Part shown: positions 1 to 8,076 of the stretch, in pieces
Position numbering within the stretch: position 1 is the first letter of the stretch
Layout of the letters: every line of letters starts with the position of its first letter
From: Xylanibacter brevis ATCC 19188
Lineage (GTDB): Bacteria > Bacteroidota > Bacteroidia > Bacteroidales > Bacteroidaceae
Assembly: GCF_000621725.1 (NCBI RefSeq)
Contig: NZ_JHXM01000004.1
Coordinates: 62,001-126,000 of the forward strand
Length of the DNA stretch: 64,000 bases
Direction: 5' to 3'
Position numbers and translations under genes: made by a program
Notes under the pieces: generated by a model
What the model was told of the DNA's origin: nothing
What the model saw: only the letters and a program-made list of their open reading frames with translations
Database searches by the model: none

Positions 1-144
1 CTCTGTCTAGACTTTAGAATGACTCTAAGAGTGGCACTTTTAGCCGGAGAAAGTGTAGCTTTTGGTAAGTAAGAGCTATGGGATTGGCTTGCGATAGTAG
101 TGCAATAGCGATGCACAAGCGGCGATATTGTGGGCTACGAAGGG

Positions 145-180
145 TAAAAAAAAGAAGTAACCGACTATTCGATTACTTCT
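145..180 (-). terminator. rho-independent terminator of the redox cluster
   Basis: Read on the minus strand, 8-bp arms AGAAGTAA/TTACTTCT flank a 12-nt loop and run straight into eight T residues. It sits just beyond the stop of the TIGR04076 gene, so it probably ends the three-gene redox cluster transcript. Confidence 0.8.
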
Positions 181-467
181 ATTAGAAAACTGAATGGACG
201 GAAACCGTCGTTACAGCTTATCATGGCGCTATGGGGGTTCTGCATCCAACCGTCGTAGAAGTTGCCTCCGCCATTGGCCAGGGCCACGACAAACTCTTGC
301 ATGGAAGACCAGGCGGAAGGACAGAGACCTTCTGGACGCTGGCCATCGACTGAGATCCACTGCTGCCCCACCCTGACCTCGCAGGCATGCTCTATGGGGT
401 TTTCGTACTGAGCAATGAGGTCGGGATAGACGGTCTGTCGGATGGCTGTGATGCGTACTTTATTCAT
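165..467 (-). CDS. TIGR04076 family protein
   Basis: A 100-residue protein that matches the TIGR04076 family along its whole length. Hallmarks seen are YENPIEHAC (21-29), EGLCPSAW (46-53), NGGGNFYDGW (65-74) and SCNDGFRP (84-91). Conserved cysteines at 29, 49 and 85 suggest a metal- or redox-linked role, but the family has no established biochemical function. The start overlaps the stop of the upstream 4Fe-4S gene by 8 nt, which implies translational coupling. A strong terminator follows it. It probably acts with the two cysteine-rich neighbours upstream; this is inferred from context only. Confidence 0.85.
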   Translation of the reverse strand: MNKVRITAIRQTVYPDLIAQYENPIEHACEVRVGQQWISVDGQRPEGLCPSAWSSMQEFVVALANGGGNFYDGWMQNPHSAMISCNDGFRPFSFLIEVIE

Positions 468-1161
468 AGCTGACTACTTTTGTGGGACATGCCAAGGTGC
501 ACTTGCGGCACTTGATGCAGTCGGGGTGGAGATAGCCACTGGCCTCGCCACTGGCTTCATAGGGCGACAACTGCATGGGACACACACGGGCGCACAACTT
601 ACAGGTGGTCTTGCAGGCACTGCTGACATGGACTGCCTTGAAGCCGGCTGGCAGTGGCTGCTGCTTGGGGGCCACCCAACGCGAGATGGTGCCCATGGGA
701 CAGAAGCTGCACCATGTGCGGGGTGCATAGATAAACGAGAGGACGACACCGACGATGGTGGTCATGAGGATGATGGTCCAGAACACGCGACCGATATCGT
801 TCCACATATCGAGTCCGCCAGCGCTCCAACGCACCTGACTGAGCTGGATGCCAAACATGGTGAAGATGAAGAACACCATGAAGAGGCGGAAGCCCGACGT
901 ACGTACAAAGCTGGGGATGGGTTTGTGGGGTAAATATTTGGAGAGAAGACGGTCGTAGAGGTTGCCACGCGGACAGATGTTGCCGCACCAGAAGCGACCA
1001 CGCCAGATGGAGGTGACCACCGGACCAATCATGCAGATGAGTGCAACGAGGCCGACGGCAGGGAAGAACCACGCCACAATGAGATATGTGATGATGATCC
1101 AATAGAGCGACAGACCGGGTGCAGCAAAGTGCCTATGAAAGTTTTTCTTCTTTTGTTCCAT
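460..1161 (-). CDS. membrane-bound 4Fe-4S ferredoxin-type protein (NapH/CcoG-like)
   Basis: This 233-residue protein has hydrophobic segments near 18-50, 91-106 and 127-145, followed by a soluble domain with two 4Fe-4S cluster motifs: C183/C187/C190/C194 (spacing slightly irregular in the first) and C215/C218/C221/C225, each ending in CP. Two further CxxxCP/CxxCP motifs (C59-C63, C151-C154) sit at membrane boundaries, as in the NapH/CcoG 4Fe-4S membrane proteins. It likely passes electrons across or along the inner membrane; the donor and acceptor are unknown. The gene lies between a C_GCAxxG_C_C protein and a TIGR04076 protein on the same strand and likely shares their transcript. A specific substrate pathway cannot be assigned. 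Confidence 0.85.
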   Translation of the reverse strand: MEQKKKNFHRHFAAPGLSLYWIIITYLIVAWFFPAVGLVALICMIGPVVTSIWRGRFWCGNICPRGNLYDRLLSKYLPHKPIPSFVRTSGFRLFMVFFIFTMFGIQLSQVRWSAGGLDMWNDIGRVFWTIILMTTIVGVVLSFIYAPRTWCSFCPMGTISRWVAPKQQPLPAGFKAVHVSSACKTTCKLCARVCPMQLSPYEASGEASGYLHPDCIKCRKCTLACPTKVVSYE

Positions 1162-1240
1162 AATGTTTCTTTAATGTTATTCTGAATATCAATCCTTTAA
1201 CCTTATGACAAAAACCATACCAAAGGATGTGTGGGGGGGA

Positions 1241-1627
1241 TTATGCATCCAACTGCTGTTCGAGGAACTCGGCGGCATCGGCCACACAGTCGTGACACTC
1301 ACGAAGCACCACCTTGGTACCTACCCCCTTCAACAGCTTGCACTGGGTAGCACCATTGCGCTGCTGGAACTTGGTCATCATGTCGCGCATCTGCTTCATA
1401 GACTTCACCTTGTCTTTGTTGACCATGCCCAGCACCATGCCTGCGCCTACCAGCGCACCGCACGTGCCCTCCATGCAGCCCATGCCCGTGCCAAAGGCAC
1501 CGGCCATGTTCATGGCTGTGGCCTCGTCGATACCTGCCAGGTCGGCATAGGTGTGGAGTAAGGCCTGTGCACAGTTGTGACTACCACAACGTTTCTTTTC
1601 GCTTGCAATATGTTTTCTTGTTTCCAT
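1241..1627 (-). CDS. C_GCAxxG_C_C family protein
   Basis: A 128-residue cysteine-rich protein with the family signature GCMEGTCGALVGA (50-62) plus C14, C19, C96, C111 and C114. The family is found in anaerobes next to redox proteins and is thought to bind a metal or cluster; its reaction is not established. I start it at the ATG at 1627, because a promoter-like TACCTTTG lies at 1671-1664, inside the longer open frame that reaches 1711. It is first in a likely operon with the 4Fe-4S membrane protein (79 nt downstream) and the TIGR04076 protein. Confidence 0.85.
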   Translation of the reverse strand: METRKHIASEKKRCGSHNCAQALLHTYADLAGIDEATAMNMAGAFGTGMGCMEGTCGALVGAGMVLGMVNKDKVKSMKQMRDMMTKFQQRNGATQCKLLKGVGTKVVLRECHDCVADAAEFLEQQLDA

Positions 1628-1663
1628 TATATCTATTCCTATCGTCTTCGTTGTAAGACAGCG

Positions 1664-1671
1664 CAAAGGTA
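1664..1671 (-). promoter_or_regulatory. Bacteroidota -7 box for the redox cluster
   Basis: TACCTTTG on the minus strand matches the TAnnTTTG box. It lies 37 nt upstream of the chosen ATG at 1627. No clear TTTG is seen at -33. Confidence 0.55.
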
Positions 1672-1778
1672 CAAACAAGTTGATAGAAAAACGAATTGTT
1701 TTTTCTATCATTACATCGAAAAAATCTATAGCAAACAGAATAACATGTCGCTAAATCACCACATTTACGACGCCATTC

Positions 1779-2306
1779 CTACATCTTTGTCATGTGATAG
1801 CCTAGGCGTTTCAACTGAACAGCTGCTCCCATGAGATAGAGTTGATGCAGACTGGACACATAGGCATTGAACGCCTCTTTGGTGCCTGGTTCGATGTTCT
1901 GTCGCAACAGTGCATTGTAGATACGTGAGGCGCACTCGCCCACCAACTTCTCGAGCAGGGCATAGGGTGTGTCTTTCAGTAGCAGCACATCCTCGCGCAC
2001 GTATTCATCGAGGGCGTCGTAGCCACGCTTGTCGCGCATATAGGCGTAGAGGTCGTCCACCTTGGAATAGATGTCCCACTCTTTGTCCCACATCTGAGCC
2101 ACGGCCATGCCGATGTACATCATCCAGCCCAGGCTAGCCGATGGGAAGTCTTGAAACTCGCGGATGCCATCGGGGATATAGGCCTTGGCGATGTCTTCCC
2201 ACTTATCCTCTACGTCGGGACACTCGGGCAGTCGCTCATCGACCTCCTGCATGCTGAGCAGGAACTGGTGGAGGTCCTGATGCAGGGTTTCTTCAAATTG
2301 TTGCAT
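1779..2306 (-). CDS. conserved hypothetical protein, acidic and helical
   Basis: A 175-residue protein, rich in Glu, Asp and Leu, that I do not recognise. It has no signal peptide, only one short hydrophobic helix (SLGWMMYIGMAVAQMW, near 60-75) and no metal or nucleotide motif. The predicted character is all-helical and cytoplasmic. It starts 27 nt downstream of the GH92 stop on the same strand, so it may be co-transcribed, although the products suggest no shared function. The open frame is uninterrupted and has normal codon use, so it is probably a real gene. Confidence 0.7.
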   Translation of the reverse strand: MQQFEETLHQDLHQFLLSMQEVDERLPECPDVEDKWEDIAKAYIPDGIREFQDFPSASLGWMMYIGMAVAQMWDKEWDIYSKVDDLYAYMRDKRGYDALDEYVREDVLLLKDTPYALLEKLVGECASRIYNALLRQNIEPGTKEAFNAYVSSLHQLYLMGAAVQLKRLGYHMTKM

Positions 2307-2333
2307 ATACCTTATTTATATTATATATAGTGT

Positions 2334-4553
2334 TTACATATCAAACTGAAGGGTGCCACCCTCTGCGATTTGCTGATGGGTGAGCATCAGTTGTTTGAGG
2401 GGCTTGCCGTTCAGCAGAACGCGCTTCACATGAACGCGAGAGGCGGTCTTGCGTGGTGCAGTGATGACGAAATCGCGTCCGCCAACCAGGTGCAGCGTGG
2501 CGCGCTTGAAGAGCGGTGTGCCCAGCACATACTCGGCAGCGCCCGCATTGAAGGGATAGAAGCCTAGCGACGAGAAGATGTACCAGGCTGACATCTGACC
2601 ACAGTCGTCATTGCCGGCATAGCCACAGGGGGTGGCATTGTAGAACTGGCTACGCACTTGCTCTACGAGCTCCTGGGTGCGATGGGGCCGACCGGCAAAG
2701 TTGTAGAGATAGACGGTGTGATGACTGGGCTCGTTGCCATGGGCATACTGGCCAATGAAGCCACTGGCATTGCCATTCACCTCGCCACTGGTGGCCGTGA
2801 GCGAGAAGTTCTCGTCGAGTTTCTTCAGGAAGTTGCGCTCGCCACCCAACAGCTCGATGAGTCCCTTGGGATTCTGTGGCACAAACCACATATATTGCCA
2901 GGCATTGCCCTCGATGAACGAGGGATTCTCATAACTCAGCGGATCGAAAGGCTCTATCCACTGTCCTTTCTCATCCTTTGGACGGAAGAAGCCTGTCTTC
3001 TCATCAAAGAGATTACGATAGAACTCACTGCGACGCAAGAAGCGCTGGTAGTCGGCAGTGCGTCCCAACTTCTTGGCAACAGCAGCCACGCACCAGTCGT
3101 CGAAAGCCTGTTCAAGGGTGATGCTGACACTGGTGTTCTGCAGCGTCTGGGGCATGTAGCCATACTTCTCCCACACCTCGAAAGGCGAGTTGAGGTGACT
3201 ACGCGTGCTGCTCTCGAGCATGGCTTGATAGGCCTCGTCGGCATTGACACCGGGCAGTCCGGCCAAGATGGCATCGGAAAGCACGGGGATGGCATGGTTG
3301 CCAATCATGCAGTAGTTCTCTTGTCCCCACAGGTCCCAGATGGGCAGATAGCCATAGGTTTGATGGTGGCGAATCATATCGCGCACGAACTGAGCTGCCA
3401 CCTCGGGGGCAACGAGCGTATAGAGCGGATGGGCAGCGCGGAAGGTGTCCCACAGGCTGAAGGTGCTGTGGTAGGTCTCGCCACGGGGCATCTGTTTGAT
3501 TTCGAAGTTGGTGTCCATATAGCGTCCGTCCACGTCGCTCATGGTGTTGGGCTGCATCAGCACGTGATAGAGACCGGTGTAGAAGATGGTCTTTTGCTCG
3601 CTGGTGCCATCGATGTCGATACATGATAGTGCCTTCTGCCATGCATCGTGGGCAGCCTTGGCGTAGTGGTCGAAGTCCCAGCTCTGGGCCTCGGCCTTCA
3701 TATTCTGGCGTGCACCCAGGTTATCGACAGGCGAGATGGCCACCTTGACAGTGAGCTGGCGCCCGTCGGCAGGATCGAAACTGAGTGCGCCACGCAGCGC
3801 ACGGCCATTGACCACGGGACTCTCGCCAACGCTGCGTGCGCCATCCATCAAGAGACGGCGACTGAAAGGGCGCGAGAACTCGGCACGGAAATAGACCTTG
3901 CGCAGTTTGGCCCAACCCGTGATCACGCGAAAACCCTCGATGGTGTGATCATCGACCACGCGCAACTGGCTCTGAATGATCTGGTAGGCTCTGCGCCCAG
4001 TGTAGTAGGCCTCGCCACGATAGGTACCCCTGTCCAGGTCGAGGACCACGGTCTGCGGAGCGCCCTGCGGGAAGGTATAGCGATGGATGCCTGTGCGCAC
4101 GGTGGCCGACAGCTCCACGCGGACACCACTCTCCTGCAGGTCCACCATATAGTAGCCAGGACGAGCAGCCTCGGCCTGATGACTGTAGCGCTGGCCAAAG
4201 ACGCCTTTTCTCAACTCGGCACTGCGCACCTCATGCGACAAGGGCATCAGGCTGACGTCTATCAGGTCGGTGCATCCCGTACCACTAAGGTGGGTATGGG
4301 TGAAACCATAGATAGAATCCCTGTTATAGTCATAGCCGGAGCAGGGGTCCCAGGTCACCATGTGCTCGGTCTCAGGACTCAACTGCACCATGCCTTGTGG
4401 CATCGTGGCGCCGGGGAAGGTGGAACCGCTGAGGGCGCCGGTGGCGTCGGTCTGGGTTCCGATAAAGGGGTTCACATACGAGGTGTGATCTGTTGCCAGC
4501 AGGCTCGCTGTTATACTGCTAAGCCATAGAATAAAGAAGAATCTAGTTTTCAT
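2334..4553 (-). CDS. GH92 family alpha-mannosidase, secreted or surface exposed
   Basis: At 739 residues this is full length for glycoside hydrolase family 92, the calcium-dependent exo-alpha-mannosidases that trim mannose from N-glycans or yeast mannan with inversion. An N-terminal signal peptide (about residues 1-20, FFFILWLSSITASLLA) points to export. The N-terminal signature VNPFIGT and the following PGATMPQGMVQLSPET are typical. Near the C-terminus GNEPSHH (606-612) and the GNDDCGQMSAW block (647-657) carry the conserved acidic and His residues of the active site. A TACCTTTG promoter box lies at 4581-4574, and the gene is divergent from the FMN reductase. Linkage specificity cannot be read from sequence. 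No susC/susD pair is nearby, so it is not in a classical polysaccharide utilisation locus. Confidence 0.95.
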   Translation of the reverse strand: MKTRFFFILWLSSITASLLATDHTSYVNPFIGTQTDATGALSGSTFPGATMPQGMVQLSPETEHMVTWDPCSGYDYNRDSIYGFTHTHLSGTGCTDLIDVSLMPLSHEVRSAELRKGVFGQRYSHQAEAARPGYYMVDLQESGVRVELSATVRTGIHRYTFPQGAPQTVVLDLDRGTYRGEAYYTGRRAYQIIQSQLRVVDDHTIEGFRVITGWAKLRKVYFRAEFSRPFSRRLLMDGARSVGESPVVNGRALRGALSFDPADGRQLTVKVAISPVDNLGARQNMKAEAQSWDFDHYAKAAHDAWQKALSCIDIDGTSEQKTIFYTGLYHVLMQPNTMSDVDGRYMDTNFEIKQMPRGETYHSTFSLWDTFRAAHPLYTLVAPEVAAQFVRDMIRHHQTYGYLPIWDLWGQENYCMIGNHAIPVLSDAILAGLPGVNADEAYQAMLESSTRSHLNSPFEVWEKYGYMPQTLQNTSVSITLEQAFDDWCVAAVAKKLGRTADYQRFLRRSEFYRNLFDEKTGFFRPKDEKGQWIEPFDPLSYENPSFIEGNAWQYMWFVPQNPKGLIELLGGERNFLKKLDENFSLTATSGEVNGNASGFIGQYAHGNEPSHHTVYLYNFAGRPHRTQELVEQVRSQFYNATPCGYAGNDDCGQMSAWYIFSSLGFYPFNAGAAEYVLGTPLFKRATLHLVGGRDFVITAPRKTASRVHVKRVLLNGKPLKQLMLTHQQIAEGGTLQFDM

Positions 4554-4573
4554 TTTGGTTCACAAATTTTGTG

Positions 4574-4581
4574 CAAAGGTA
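4574..4581 (-). promoter_or_regulatory. -7 box for the GH92 gene
   Basis: TACCTTTG on the minus strand, 21 nt upstream of the GH92 ATG, fits TAnnTTTG and the short leaders usual in Bacteroidota. Confidence 0.6.
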
Positions 4582-4656
4582 CAAATATAATACGCATATC
4601 GCCTCATTATTATATATTTTTATCAGGTTTATGGTATTATTCACAGAAATATTAGC

Positions 4657-4664
4657 TAAATTTG
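4657..4664 (+). promoter_or_regulatory. -7 box for the FMN reductase gene
   Basis: TAAATTTG matches TAnnTTTG and lies 35 nt upstream of the ATG at 4699. The -33 element is not obvious. Confidence 0.5.
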
Positions 4665-4698
4665 CATGCTGTAATCAAGATAAAAAAATAACCCAAAC

Positions 4699-5319
4699 AT
4701 GAAGGTACTATTGATAAACGGAAGCCCAAGGGAAAACGGAAACACCTTTACGGCACTGAGCGAGGTGGCCAAGACGCTGAACGAAGAAGGCGTCGAGACG
4801 AAGATCATCTCTATCGGCAAGAAGGCCGTTCAAGGATGTATTGCCTGTGGCATGTGTGGCAGAAACAACAATCGCTGCACCTTCCACGACGACCTTTACT
4901 ACGAAGTGATGCGCGCCATCAAGGACGGCATCGACGGATTGGTGGTGGGCTCGCCAGTGTACTACGGAGGGCCTAACGGTTCACTCTGCGCCCTACTCGA
5001 CCGCGTGTTCTACTCTCTGGGCAAAGACCTGCAGTTTAAGCCGGCAGCCAGCGTGGTGGTGTGTCGCAGAGGTGGTGCCTCGGCTGCTTTCGACCGGCTG
5101 AACAAGTACTTCAGCATACTGAACATGCCTATCGTGAGCTCGCAATACTGGAACATGGTTTACGGACAGACACCAGGACAGGCAGCACAAGACGAGGAGG
5201 GCATGCAGACCATGCGCACACTGGGACGGAACATGGCCTGGATGATCAAGAAGCTGAACACCAGCGAGGACGGACATCCGGAACTGGAACCACAGATGAG
5301 AACAAACTTCATTAGATAA
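4699..5319 (+). CDS. flavodoxin-like NAD(P)H-dependent FMN reductase family protein
   Basis: This 206-residue protein has the flavodoxin-like fold signature: the FMN phosphate loop INGSPRENGNT (6-16) after the first strand, and GSPVYYGGPNG near 88-98. A cysteine cluster near residues 50-62 (CIACGMCGRNNNRC) is common in this iron-sulfur flavoprotein-like branch, but I cannot say whether a cluster binds. The likely role is NAD(P)H-dependent reduction of quinones or other small electron acceptors in the cytoplasm. rhaT starts 31 nt downstream on the same strand, so the two may share a transcript, although a functional tie to rhamnose use is only suggested by position. Confidence 0.85.
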   Translation: MKVLLINGSPRENGNTFTALSEVAKTLNEEGVETKIISIGKKAVQGCIACGMCGRNNNRCTFHDDLYYEVMRAIKDGIDGLVVGSPVYYGGPNGSLCALLDRVFYSLGKDLQFKPAASVVVCRRGGASAAFDRLNKYFSILNMPIVSSQYWNMVYGQTPGQAAQDEEGMQTMRTLGRNMAWMIKKLNTSEDGHPELEPQMRTNFIR

Positions 5320-5349
5320 TCATCAATTATTCAACTAATTAACTAAAAC

Positions 5350-6387
5350 ATGGAAATTATTATCGGACTATTAATCATTGCGATTGGCGCCTTCTGCCAG
5401 TCAAGTTGCTACGTTCCCATCAATAAGATTAAAGACTGGTCGTGGGAGTCGTACTGGATCATACAGGGCGTCTTTGCATGGCTGGTGTTGCCATTCCTGG
5501 GTGCCCTGCTGGCCGTGCCCACCGGAGAGTCGCTCTTCGGACTGTTTGCATCGGCACCGAGCTCGAGCTTCTGGATGACCATTCTCTTCGGTGTGCTGTG
5601 GGGCGTGGGCGGACTGACCTTCGGCCTGTCTATGCGTTACCTGGGCGTGGCACTGGGACAGAGCATCGCGCTGGGAACATGTGCTGGTCTGGGCACCATC
5701 ATGGGCCCCGTGCTGCTGAACATATTCTTCCCCGAACTGGATGCGCTGAAGTCGCTCACCTTTACGGTGCTCCTGGGAGTCATCGTCACGCTGACTGGCA
5801 TCGCTATCATCGGTGTAGCAGGCTCTATGAAGTCGGCCTCGCTCTCGGAGGAGGAGAAGAAGACAGCCGTCAAGGACTTCAACTTCCCCAAGGGACTGGC
5901 CATCGCGCTGCTGGCTGGCTTTATGAGCGGCTGTTTCAACGTGGGTCTGGAGTTTGGTAAGGACATCAACTTTGGCGAACTGACCAACCCTATGTTCCGC
6001 ACACTGCCTGCCACCTTCCTGGTGACGCTGGGCGGATTCGTCACAAACGCTATCTACTGCTTCTACCAGAACCAGAAGAACAAGACATGGGGCGACTACA
6101 AGAAAGGCAACGTGTGGGGCAACAACCTGCTGTTCTGTCTGCTGGCCGGCGCGCTGTGGTACTCGCAGTTCTTCGGACTGTCGCTGGGACGCTCTTTCTT
6201 CGAGGCTGGCGGCACCATGGACGTGCTCTCTTTCTGCATCCTGATGGCACTCAACGTGGTGTTCTCTAACGTATGGGGCATCATTCTGAAAGAGTGGAAG
6301 GGCTGCTCTAAGAAAACCATCGCCGTGCTGCTTTGCGGCATCGTGGTGCTGGTATTCTCATGCTTCCTACCCCAGCTGATAGGCTAG
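5350..6387 (+). CDS. rhaT: L-rhamnose/H+ symporter RhaT
   Basis: This 345-residue inner-membrane protein has about ten hydrophobic helices spread over its length and matches the RhaT family from end to end. Family marks are ARG-free hydrophobic blocks with SCYVPINKIKDWSWE near residue 20-34, GVLWGVGGLTFGLSMRYLGV near 77-96 and GKDINF in the cytoplasmic loop near 206. It imports L-rhamnose with protons. rhaD lies 0.7 kb away in convergent orientation; the isomerase (rhaA) and kinase (rhaB) are not in this window. Start: ATG at 5350. Confidence 0.93.
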   Translation: MEIIIGLLIIAIGAFCQSSCYVPINKIKDWSWESYWIIQGVFAWLVLPFLGALLAVPTGESLFGLFASAPSSSFWMTILFGVLWGVGGLTFGLSMRYLGVALGQSIALGTCAGLGTIMGPVLLNIFFPELDALKSLTFTVLLGVIVTLTGIAIIGVAGSMKSASLSEEEKKTAVKDFNFPKGLAIALLAGFMSGCFNVGLEFGKDINFGELTNPMFRTLPATFLVTLGGFVTNAIYCFYQNQKNKTWGDYKKGNVWGNNLLFCLLAGALWYSQFFGLSLGRSFFEAGGTMDVLSFCILMALNVVFSNVWGIILKEWKGCSKKTIAVLLCGIVVLVFSCFLPQLIG

Positions 6388-6450
6388 TATAAACTGGAAT
6401 AAAAAACGAAAGTGCCACTTTCGCTGTGCAATACTGCCACTTTTGCATCC

Positions 6451-6560
6451 GATCTAGAGTCTAGAAGCGTCAATTCCAGACTCTAGACGCCACCCATCTA
6501 GACTTTAGAAACGCTTCGTCTAGACTCTAGCGCCATCCATTCTAGAGTCTAGACGAAACC
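6451..6560. repeat. cluster of imperfect TCTAGACTCTAG palindromes
   Basis: At least five close variants of the self-complementary motif (TCTAGAGTCTAGA, CAGACTCTAGAC, TCTAGACTTTAGA, TCTAGACTCTAG, TCTAGAGTCTAGAC) follow each other at roughly 20-bp spacing. The same motif (GTCTAGACTTTAGAA) occurs at 5-20 at the left edge of the window, so it is an interspersed intergenic repeat. Confidence 0.7.
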
Positions 6561-6695
6561 GTATATCGCAACTATGAGGATGCGAAAGGCTGGCGATTAG
6601 GGCGAAAAAGAGGAAATATAAGGCTCGAAAAGGGGGCATACTAATTCCAGAGCATTCCCTTCTTGATATAACAAAAACCATAGAAAACCCCTTTC

Positions 6696-6811
6696 TGAGA
6701 CAGAAGCCTCTTTCGAGTCTTTAACGTTGTTGGTGAAAGACTTGCTCGTGAACAAGTTCACGGCCCGTCTTCCACCAACAGCGTTACCCCATTCTGGGGC
6801 TGACTGTCTCA
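6696..6811. repeat. 116-bp inverted-repeat unit (MITE- or REP-like)
   Basis: Terminal 8-bp arms TGAGACAG (6696-6703) and CTGTCTCA (6804-6811) enclose an inner imperfect hairpin, 6722-6753 against 6756-6786, whose two arms pair over about 30 positions with few mismatches. The RNA would fold to a long stem with a very short loop. There is no transposase, so a non-autonomous element or an extragenic palindrome is the likely nature. Confidence 0.6.
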
Positions 6812-6837
6812 AAAAGGAAAAACCGAAAAAAAAGGCC

Positions 6838-6965
6838 CTCAGGACCCCCTCCTGGCCTCCCCAAGGGGAGGAATGAATAATAAACAGGGGGAGAGGGGAT
6901 GGATGATGTTGTTCCTCCCCCTTGGGGAGGTTAGGAGGGGGTCCTGAGGTTAGGAGGGGGTCCCA
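6838..6965. repeat. CCTCCCC/GGGGAGG interspersed repeats
   Basis: Two copies of a palindrome built on CCTCCCC(N)AAGGGGAGG or its reverse lie about 60 bp apart, followed by a tandem of GGTTAGGAGGGGGTCC. Related copies flank recA at 9938-10066. They look like dispersed intergenic repeats of this genome. Confidence 0.65.
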
Positions 6966-6971
6966 TTCAAC

Positions 6972-7008
6972 AAAAAAATAAGCCCCAGCGCTTCACAGCG
7001 ACGGGGCC
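6972..7008 (-). terminator. rhaD terminator
   Basis: On the minus strand the stem GGCCCCGTCGC/GCGCTGGGGC closes a short loop and is followed by TTATTTTTTT. It lies about 90 nt beyond the rhaD stop. Confidence 0.75.
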
Positions 7009-7096
7009 TTCTTAGTTTCACTAAATAGTAAGTAATAATGATTATATATATGCTGTCAGTAGTTTTGTTTTTTCTTATTTGCTTTTCGTATATCTC

Positions 7097-7906
7097 TTAA
7101 CGCGGCAAATTAAATGCCCGTGTCATCTCTCCCATCTGTTCATCACTCATGCCTTCTGGAGTGAAGCCCATGGCCTTGGCATCGATATAGATCTTGGCAC
7201 TCTTAGAGAGCACGTCAATCTGATCGAAGGCGTCCATGACGTCTGTTCCCTTGGCAAACACACCATGCTTCTCCCACATCACTACATCATAGTCTTCCAA
7301 CTCCTTCAGTGTGGCCTCGGCCAACTCGTTAGAACCGGGCAGAGTGTAAGGAACGATGCCTAATCCCAGTGGGCAGAACGCCTTTGTCTCGGGGATCATA
7401 GACCAAAGAATCTTGGTCAGCACATCTTTTCCCAGGAACTCTGGATTGTGGCTCATGGCCACCAGTTCGATAGGATGTGTATGCACAGTGGCTTTATAGC
7501 CAGAGTTTGTCTCAATCTGTCGAGCATGTACAATCAGATGACTGGGCAGCTCGCTGGTAGGCATCACTGGATTGTCGGCGATAATCACGTATGAAGCGCA
7601 ATCGTCCAAGATGCGGATCACGGAACCATTGTCCATAGGCCAACGGGCCAAATCACGCATGCGCTTGCCAGTGCCTTTGCAGTAGAAGTAGCATCCTTTC
7701 AAAGCCGGAAGTGTGATACCGATCTGCTTTACCTCGCTAATGGCTGGCATCTGACGAATCTCGTCGTCGACATATTCTGTGACGTTAACAGTGATGTTAC
7801 CACCATTACGTTCTGCCCATCCATTTTGCCACAGGTAGCCTGCGACTTCGGCAATCTTTTCTATCTCTGCACTCAGAACTTTTCTCCCGTCTAAGATACT
7901 CTTCAT
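7097..7906 (-). CDS. rhaD: rhamnulose-1-phosphate aldolase RhaD
   Basis: This 269-residue class II aldolase splits L-rhamnulose-1-phosphate into dihydroxyacetone phosphate and L-lactaldehyde. The zinc ligands H142 and H144 (VHTHPIE) and H214 (WEKHGVF), and the catalytic E119 (TSELPSH), are present at the spacing known from the E. coli enzyme. The length is normal. It is cytoplasmic and completes the RhaT import route, but rhaA and rhaB must lie elsewhere. A TAAATTTG box at 7938-7931 gives a 24-nt leader. It converges on rhaT across a repeat-filled gap. Confidence 0.95.
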   Translation of the reverse strand: MKSILDGRKVLSAEIEKIAEVAGYLWQNGWAERNGGNITVNVTEYVDDEIRQMPAISEVKQIGITLPALKGCYFYCKGTGKRMRDLARWPMDNGSVIRILDDCASYVIIADNPVMPTSELPSHLIVHARQIETNSGYKATVHTHPIELVAMSHNPEFLGKDVLTKILWSMIPETKAFCPLGLGIVPYTLPGSNELAEATLKELEDYDVVMWEKHGVFAKGTDVMDAFDQIDVLSKSAKIYIDAKAMGFTPEGMSDEQMGEMTRAFNLPR

Positions 7907-7930
7907 TTGTTTTGTGATTTATTTTTGGTG

Positions 7931-7938
7931 CAAATTTA
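7931..7938 (-). promoter_or_regulatory. -7 box for rhaD
   Basis: TAAATTTG on the minus strand, 24 nt upstream of the rhaD ATG. No good TTTG at -33 was found, which may mean an activator is needed. Confidence 0.5.
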
Positions 7939-8039
7939 CACTTATTTTTTGAAATACCAACAATATTATTTGATTTTTTAACCTAAATATTTGATTTTTC
8001 CCTTGATTTATGTCAATTCCTTAAAAAAAAGACATTTGT

Positions 8040-8071
8040 TTTGCTCTACTCTTAAAAAATTTGTAACTTTG
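8040..8071 (+). promoter_or_regulatory. strong promoter reading into a likely leaderless mRNA
   Basis: TTTG (8040-8043), a 20-bp spacer and TAACTTTG (8064-8071) match the full Bacteroidota consensus. The downstream ATG begins only 5 nt after the -7 box, about where transcription should start. Confidence 0.75.
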
Positions 8072-8076
8072 CACCT

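Larger units (their letters stand above)
6388..7096. other. repeat-rich gap between rhaT and rhaD, no gene
   Basis: No credible gene is seen in this 709-bp gap. In order it holds an AAAGTGCCACTTT palindrome (6409-6423), a cluster of TCTAGAGTCTAGA-type repeats (6451-6560), a 116-bp inverted-repeat unit (6696-6811), GC-rich CCTCCCC/GGGGAGG repeats (6838-6965) and the rhaD terminator. A 71-codon open frame across the inverted repeat looks like chance. Confidence 0.75.

Noticed and set aside
2658..3626. Plus-strand frame inside GH92
   Set aside because: Shadow of the strongly conserved GH92 gene; no start context or family signature.
6597..6812. 71-codon minus-strand frame in the rhaT-rhaD gap
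   Set aside because: It coincides with the 116-bp inverted repeat, so its sequence is explained by the palindrome.
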